Source: Blastocystis sp. Blastoise | Taxonomy: Eukaryota > Sar > Bigyra > Opalinata > Blastocystidae | DNA: 64,000 nt | Assembly (NCBI GenBank): GCA_039096225.1 | Contig: JBBPEB010000007.1 | Location: 1 to 64,000 of the forward strand | Direction: 5' to 3' | Shown: in pieces, positions 54,760-64,000 of the stretch | Numbering within the stretch: the first letter of the stretch is position 1 | How the letters are laid out: each line of letters begins with the position of its first letter | Translations under genes and position numbers: made by a program | The notes under the pieces: model-generated | Databases searched by the model: none | Told to the model about the DNA's origin: nothing | The model's input: only the letters and a program-made list of their open reading frames with translations

Positions 54760-57700
54760 TTATATTTCTTTCTTTGTATTCCTTTCTTCATTCACTAACT
54801 TATAATATCGCTCTCTTGTAATATCTGCAAGTGAATTCGTTGTATATTTCCTTTTGCTTCCAGTATTTGTATTGATAGTTTGCATGGTTTGCATGCTTTC
54901 TAAAGGTGTATAGCCTAGTCCATGTCTATTTATAAAATGATATATTGATTAGTATTCATTGAATAATAAATTATGAATAAATAATAGTATTAATGTATAA
55001 GAATAATATTAATAATAAGAATAATAGTATTAATATATAATAATAAAATAATATATAACAATAAGAATAATAGTTAAATATATGATAATAAGAATAATAG
55101 TATTAATATATAATAATAGTATTAATATATAATATATAACAATAAGAATAATATATAATAATAAGAATAATTATTATTATAATCATTATAATCATTATAA
55201 TATACCTATTCATTTCAACAACTGGATTAATTGAATATTCAGGTATGTGAACAGAGTTATTTTGTATTTCTTTCGATTTCGATTTCCATCCCATTTTATT
55301 TAATATTATTTCACCTGGTGAAGGATCCATCTTCTTATTTCTATATACATAGAATTCTATATAAATGATATTAAAATCATACGATATGACTGTAGAAGAA
55401 GGCAAAATATCTTCTAGTATTTGAGTTCTAAAGAAATAGAATAATTATAATCTGTTAGCATCATAAATGTATATATACATATATAGTATCTAAAACAATT
55501 TTCTTAATATAATTAGATAAAATAATACTTATATTTCTTTTGTTTTCCTTCTTCTAAATAGGCCTCTGAGAGAGTGTCCCAGAACTTATTATTTGGCTGA
55601 AATGAGCTGACATATACTGATTTAGCTTCTAGAAAAAATATATTATAATTATTGATAAATTTGAATTATATTGTGACTACAATAATAGTAGCATTCATAT
55701 AAGTATATAGAATTCAAATATTTCTAAAATAACTATCATTTATACCTGATATATCTGTTTCTATTGGACTATTTAAAGACACTATAAACTGACACTATAT
55801 ATAAATATATAATAACAATATATATAGATATATTATAATATATATATATATATAGATATAATAACAATATATATATATATATACATTTCCAATATCTAGA
55901 ATATCTCCATGATTTAATTTTGTTGGATTTCTATATATATATATAATTATTATTCACATAAAATATATATATATGTATATAATTATTATTCACATAAAAT
56001 ACATATATATATATACATGCACAGTTGTTTGTTAATATATATATTGTTATATGATGAGAGAGGTGTTAATAAATAATATTCATCATAAACATTAGTGTTT
56101 CGTTGAAAGATCACATACACGTGATCATCATGTGGATAGATAAACATAGAAGATCGAAAGAACAGAGCTCTTGTCAAATCGACTTCTTTTGAAAGAACTA
56201 GAGATATTGAATGGAGAGGAACTGAAGGAGACTCAGGCAAAGAAAGCAAAGAACTCACAGATAGTTTCTCTAGTTTCTCCTTTTCTTCTAGATATCCACA
56301 CAGATCGCTTTGTGTTTCATTTAAAGAACACTGTTTCGAAATAATTAAATGTTTTTTTGATATTTTTGAATCATACAAAATGATTGTGTTACCACTTTCT
56401 GAACCAATTGAAACTTCACTTGTATCTTTATTTATATAAACATTTTTATTGTATTATTAAATACATGTATCACATAAATTATAAATATATTGAATATGAT
56501 ATTGAATAATAATAAATATATATACCATCAAATAAATCAAAGATCTCACCTTTTTTAATATTTCTACTTTGAAGGCAAGTGAGAATACATCTTTGATGAT
56601 TAATATGAATATTATTTTGTGTCATTATTGATTTATTATACAAATATAAAGGATTATAGCCAAGAATAGTATGTCGAGAAGCCTGTAAATAATCATGAAG
56701 AAAAACATAATCTAGAATATATACATATATATAGAATCCTTATTATAGTATATAGAATAATATATTATTTTTAATTATAATGGCATTTGGAATATATATA
56801 TATATATAGAATTCATTCTATATTATAAATGAATATATATACCTGAATCAAAGTCCATAATAAATGATGTTTCTGGAATACAATAAACACCTTGTTTATA
56901 TTCTTGAATTATAGAGAATAAGGAGGAATAACAAGAAAGATCCATATATTTATTATATAGATCAATAAACTTATCATCTAGATATATATGTATATTATTT
57001 ATCATTATATTTATTATATTTATCATATTTATCATATTTATCATATTTATTATATTTATCATATTTATCATATTTATCATATTTATCATTATATTTATCA
57101 TATTTATCATTATATTTATCATATTTATCATATTTATCATATTTATCATATTTATCATATTTATTATATAATAAATTATTGTTATCAAAAATAATAATGA
57201 GATATAGAATCAAGTATACAGCATTCATACCTTCATCAATAAGACCAGGAGGAACACAATCATGTAGAAATAACACACTATCATCATATATCTTCCATTT
57301 TGATAATAAATCGAATAATTCACAAATTTCCTCATGACCCGATTTTCTTGCAGTAACCTAAATACATATATTTTACATAATTCTTATATATGTATATATA
57401 TACTTCTGGAGTCTCATCATAAGAGTTCTTTTCGGTAATTGACGAACCATATAAAAGAAGTAATCCAATAATATCTATTTTACCTTCATAACATGCTATA
57501 TGTAATGCATTACAATTGAATATATCCTAAAAGATCAAATTAAATCATAACACACAAATAAAAGAAAAACATATTGTTATACACTATCATTGGGATCGCT
57601 TCCAAGGAAAACCAGTATTTTTGCAAGCAAACATTTATTGTGTGATATTGCACTGAGTAGCAACGTTCTATTCTAAAATATTATATTCTCATGACACTCA

Positions 57701-57884
57701 TAAATCATTTATTTACTTTATTAGCAGGATCTTTCAACTTTAGAGGGTATGGACATGGATAAAAAATATAATTTAAATAAGAATAAGGATCATCTGTTTC
57801 CAGATTTAGTATTGAGTGATATCTATTGATAGTTTCATCAATATTAAATAGTGGATCATCAAAATCTATTTCTTTTATACTCAT
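54760..57884 (-). CDS. Ankyrin-FHA-G-patch protein (AGGF1-like C-terminal half)
   Basis: Twelve exons: 57,884-57,717, 57,672-57,583, 57,526-57,404, 57,357-57,231, 56,977-56,843, 56,711-56,526, 56,425-56,017, 55,930-55,885, 55,794-55,746, 55,628-55,529, 55,427-55,206 and 54,925-54,760, 606 aa, phases consistent. Residues about 55-140 hold ankyrin repeats (NRTLLLSAISHNKCLLAKIL, NALHIACYEGKIDIIGLLLL). About 265-410 is an FHA domain: VSIGSESGNTIILYDSKISK followed by KHLIIS, an insert, then NIYINKQL and LNHGDILDIGN. Near 500-560 is a G-patch-like stretch: GEIILNKMGWK, INPVVEMNRHGLGYTP. FHA binds phosphothreonine; G-patch proteins activate DEAH helicases in RNA processing. FHA plus G-patch recalls AGGF1; the ankyrin part is unusual. 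Likely nuclear, by inference. Confidence 0.75.
57000..57168. repeat. Tandem TTTATCATA-type repeat in an intron
   Basis: About 18 units of 9-10 bp (TTTATCATA with variants TTTATTATA and TTTATCATTATA) in the 253-nt intron at 56,978-57,230. It gives false open frames on both strands. Confidence 0.9.
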
Positions 57885-58082
57885 TTATACTCTATTTTAA
57901 AGTTTTTTGAAAGAATAAAAATAAATTTATTTATTCATGTAACTAAAATAAAATTGAAATGTTATTTGTTAAAATTAAATATGATGTTCAACCCATCTAA
58001 CAACTTGAAATAAATAAATATAATAAACAATACTCACTTATTAAAAATATATAGTAAAAATTTTAAAATAAAACGAAAAATA
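57885..58082. other. Short intergenic gap
   Basis: AT-rich gap between the ankyrin-FHA-G-patch gene and tRNA-Val; nothing else seen. Confidence 0.4.
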
Positions 58083-58155
58083 TGGTCAATCCGGGGGTCG
58101 AACCCGGGACCTTTCGCGTGTAAAGCGAACGTGATAACCACTACACTAACCGGCC
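58083..58155 (-). tRNA. tRNA-Val (anticodon TAC)
   Basis: Minus strand: D arm with AGTGGTTATC, anticodon arm TTCGC-TTTACAC-GCGAA (anticodon TAC), and T arm CCGGG-TTCGACC-CCCGG. The acceptor arms GGCCGGT and ATTGACC leave a C3-A70 mismatch and two G-T pairs, so the acceptor stem is weak. The body matches eukaryotic tRNA-Val closely. A run of five T follows. No intron. Confidence 0.92.
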
Positions 58156-58962
58156 ATATGATTATTTCTGTATTCCCATCTATCTGAGAAAGTAAGGCTT
58201 CTTCTTTGTATCTACTAGAAATACTTATTTCAAGAACTATATATTTAGTAGACTACATAAAATATATCAATATTCACTTGGTTTATGTTATTGAAATAGA
58301 TTCATCTCAAATATAAAATTCATCTATAATTTGTACAAGAAATAGTACTTATATATACTGTTACATTTCTCTTTTCAATACTATTTTATTCTTTTGGATT
58401 AATTGATAAAAACCACATATATAATACAATAGATACTCTATTTTACATAATAGCAAATAATATAAAGCTAAATGTTATATTAAAAATTATATATATATAA
58501 TAATATTTTCAATAATAAAACATAGATAGAAGGTAATCAATGATTGAATTGATCAGTATATAGTAGATAAATGTAACATTTTAATAGCAGTTATTCATAT
58601 TCTATGAATAATGGTATCCTGTTCAGAATAATCATTAATGTATACTATTCTATGTCAAATAATAATATGATTAATTCTTGAATAAAACAATAATATTGTT
58701 TAATAGAAATAGAATAATGGTAATAGAAAAGAATAATTTATAAGTATGTTTTGAAGGTATTCAACAATACCAAGAATGTGATTTTACACATGTTTTTCTG
58801 TTTAAAAGTCTTTAACTCATTAATGAATAATAAACGAAACAGCAATAATCATTTAATATATATATATAACATAGAATAAGAAATAAATAGAGAACAATAA
58901 AAATAGAGAGAACTTATGAAATGAATGTATGATTTTATAATAAAGACACTAATGGAAAGCAA
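58156..58962. other. Intergenic stretch between tRNA-Val and RUVBL1
   Basis: About 800 bp of AT-rich sequence with no frame or structure I can support. It is the 3' side of RUVBL1 and the 5' side of the tRNA gene. Confidence 0.5.
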
Positions 58963-61304
<2,342 letters not shown>

Positions 61305-61709
61305 TATAAAAAGTTATAGACAAAATTATTTAAAAAAGAAAAAAAATTTTGATCCTGGGAAAATCATATGAATTGATTAAAAAATGAGAATAATCTTAAT
61401 TTAGTATTGAATTGGTTTTATTTTTGTTATTGTTGGAATGATACAGTAATATAGCATAGAATTACTTTGATAATTATGAATGATGTTTATAAAACAAAAA
61501 TCAATATAAATTTAAAGAAATAGTAATGAAGAATAATGATAGAGTTGACATAATCAACAAGAAATAGAGGATTACTAGAATACAAATATATGAAATGATG
61601 ATGAATAGCAAAAATAAAGTTATATGTAAAGAAGAAGAAAAGAAAAGGAAAAAAAAAGGAAAAAAAAACAATAAAGAAAACACAGATACAAGTTGATCGA
61701 TATATTTCA
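61305..61709. other. Intergenic stretch between RUVBL1 and PFK-2/FBPase-2
   Basis: AT-rich gap of 405 bp between tandem minus-strand genes; carries the presumed RUVBL1 promoter. Nothing specific seen. Confidence 0.5.
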
Positions 61710-62377
61710 TTAGCATTCAATAGAATGAGTTTCATTTTGATTTTTATTTTGATCTTCTTCATCTTCTTCATTTTCTTCAATAGTTTCATTCATATCATTA
61801 TTATTAGTATCTGGTTTAGACAATAAAGACAATGGAGGGTATGTTTGAGGATCTACGGGTAAAAACACAAAACGTTCTTCTTCACAACAATTCGCTTTAG
61901 GAGTAATTCGAATTAATGTATGTAAGGGAATTGGAAGGTAAAAGGAATATTAAGGATATTATTGTATATAGAGAATAGATAGAAATATATATGTATATTG
62001 GATATAATAAAAAAGTATAATGGAATATATTTATAGATATATATATAAAGTATACTAAATATGATATATACATGTACATAGAGGAATAGAGAGAATATAT
62101 ATATTTAAATGGATATATAAGGTATTTCTTCTTTTGGTTTATCAATAAAATAAGCAAGAAGACAACGTAAGGTAGCTTGATGAGATACCACAATAGTAGG
62201 CTTTGTTGTTCTCTCTAATTCAAATATAACTGGCTCTAATCTCTCAATTAAATCATTATAACTCTCTCCTTGAGGATATCTGAAATTGAGTTTATCTTTC
62301 TTTCGTTGAGAGGATAAATCTGGATATTTAACTCCCATCTATATATTATATGTATTATAAATAATAATAAAAATAAT

Positions 62378-62413
<36 letters not shown>

Positions 62414-64000
62414 TTCAGCATAAGTAAGATCTTCACATATACCAGCATCAATTTCATTTAATGCACTCCATTTAACACGGGAATAACACTCTATTTGTTC
62501 TGCTGTTTGAATAGTACGTCGTAATTTACTGGTCCAAACAGCTAATTTATTAGGATCACATTCCTCTAAGGTAGATATATATCTATATATATATATATAT
62601 ATTATTATTCAAAGATATTATATATTTATCTCTTGTTTACAATAAGAATATATGTAACTATTATAATGTTACTCTATATAAATACTTGGCAAGTTCTCTT
62701 GCATATTGTTGGCCATAGAGAGACAGCATACTATCTCCTCCTATTCTATCTTCCAGATTATAGGTAGTTTGACCGTGACGTGTTATATAGATAGGATGAG
62801 GGGCAGGATGAAGATTCTATATATATATATATATATTACGGTTTATATATATATTTAGACAATAAAATTATATATATATCTAAATAATTCATAAAGAATA
62901 AAAAATAAAATAGCAGTAATACACATAAATATATATATATATATATATTCATACAATAACAAGAGAGATAATATTAGTAGCTAAATAACCACGGATATTA
63001 TTGAGAATAAATCGTTTTCGTTTTTGTTCGCTCATATCATATATACAATAACTACGGTTAACTTCTTCATTATTATCTAAGGATTGATATCTATATATAT
63101 ATATTATTGAATATAATCAATAAGAAATATAAAGAAATAAAATGATATATATAATAATAAATATATATATAATATATATTAATAAATATATAAATAATAA
63201 AATATAATAGAATAATAATATAAAAATAAACATAAGAACACAATATATACACATCATAATAATATTGTGCTTTCTTTTCGAATTTCTGTAAGGCTTCTTC
63301 TTCATCTAAACCTAAATATTCAACGGAATCCAATTTCTCCTCACGGAATTTCGTACGACGCAATTCAGGATCATTCAGTTGCATTTCAATCCATAAAGGA
63401 GCATGACAATTTGGCTATTTATTATATTATTATATATTTATTATCATTATTAAAAATATTTATTAAAATAATACTTATTAAAATAATACTTATTATCATT
63501 ATTATTATAATTATAATTATCATTAAAAATATTTTTACATATAAAACAGTATAAAAATAAAATATATACTTCATCTAGAATTCGTTGTTCTATTCGATCA
63601 CGATCTACTTTACGAACACTAGAATTATCAAGAATAGCTACTTGACCTCCAGTATTCAAATATCTGAATATATCATTCAACGTACAATCTTCAATTGCTT
63701 CACGTATCTTTAAAGCTTCTTCATTTTTATAATCAAAAAATTCTGCAGGAACAACAGCATATTGAGGAAATTTAGTTTTACGAGTCTCATTAACAGTAAA
63801 TACTTGACATCGATATCCTTTCCAATTCAAAAATCGTCTAATTTTCTGAGCAATGAATGTTTTACCACAACCAATGACTCCACACATACAAATAACTAAT
63901 TTTACACCATCATCTAGAGATATAACTCCACCTAATCCAGGAACACCATATCGTGTACCAGTTTCTTCTTCAAGTGTTCGAGATCGTCGACGACGAGTTG
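61710..64000 (-). CDS. 6-phosphofructo-2-kinase/fructose-2,6-bisphosphatase, 5' end outside window
   Basis: Seven exons in view: >64,000-63,570, 63,414-63,251, 63,090-62,955, 62,816-62,686, 62,582-62,414, 62,338-62,117 and 61,937-61,710. The kinase part has Walker A GVIGCGKT, RRFLNWKGY and ILDNSS; the phosphatase part has the phospho-histidine motif RHGQT, RIGGDSMLS, RTIQTAEQ, NEIDAGICE and SHQATLRCLLAYF, so both active sites look intact. It makes and removes fructose-2,6-bisphosphate, the switch between glycolysis and gluconeogenesis. After ITPKANCCEEE comes an acidic Asn/Glu-rich tail. The last intron (61,938-62,116) is AT-AC: it starts ATATCC and ends TTTTAC, with TCCTTAAT 12 nt before the end, and it splices EIPY to LPIPLHT in phase, matching ELPYLKCPLHT of animal enzymes without a gap. 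Confidence 0.95.

Noticed and set aside
57000-57276. Frames of repeated Tyr-Asp-Lys and Ile-Asn-Met
   Set aside because: 9-10 bp tandem repeat within an intron of the ankyrin-FHA-G-patch gene; only the last part (57,231-57,276) is true exon 4.

Overview
This is a very AT-rich eukaryotic chromosome segment that runs from a subtelomeric left end into a dense, intron-rich gene array. It is eukaryotic because the genes are split by about 70 short introns (most 32-110 nt, typically starting GTATAT and ending TATATAG), both tRNA genes are nuclear type, the genes are nuclear housekeeping ones (UPF1, COG4, ALG11, TRAPPC5, RUVBL1, RTF2, PFK-2/FBPase-2), and CCCTAA telomere-type repeats are present. 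TAA, TAG and TGA all act as stops. The lineage cannot be fixed from the sequence alone. Vertebrate/fungal-type telomere repeats, an AT-AC minor-class intron and BTB/TLDc proteins fit an early-diverging fungus or an amoeboid protist.

Layout. 1-6,566: two tandem copies of a roughly 3.3 kb subtelomeric unit. Each carries two tRNA-like elements with an AT-repeat in place of an anticodon arm, an internal hairpin, a cluster of long inverted repeats, and a closing block of CCCTAA/CCTAA repeats. The C-rich strand reads left to right, as expected near a left chromosome end. 6,569-7,500: a degenerate satellite of about 88 bp units. 7,500-21,190: gene-poor, with remnants of at least two broken minus-strand genes and a weak third copy of part of the subtelomeric unit. 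21,192-30,666: a BTB-TLDc gene, a frameshifted leucine-rich-repeat-like pseudogene next to a 1.7 kb element with terminal inverted repeats, and an intact glycosyltransferase-like gene. 31,264 to the end: the core array, UPF1 (+), RTF2 (-), COG4 (+), endonuclease IV (+), ALG11 (+), TRAPPC5 (-), a divergent BTB-TLDc pair (-/+), tRNA-Ile (-), pyrroline-5-carboxylate reductase (-), an ankyrin-FHA-G-patch protein (-), tRNA-Val (-), RUVBL1 (-) and PFK-2/FBPase-2 (-, running off the right edge).

The core genes serve unrelated cell functions: mRNA decay, replication-fork and splicing-linked control, Golgi tethering, base excision repair, N-glycosylation, chromatin remodelling, proline synthesis and glycolytic control. 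They are not an operon or pathway cluster. Exon structures were assembled by hand from splice sites plus family alignment. Every intact multi-exon model given here sums to a whole number of codons, except the PFK-2/FBPase-2 gene, which is cut by the window edge. The most noteworthy points are a textbook-like U12-type AT-AC intron in the PFK-2/FBPase-2 gene, a possible second one in COG4, the tRNA-like subtelomeric elements, and the ankyrin-FHA-G-patch architecture.
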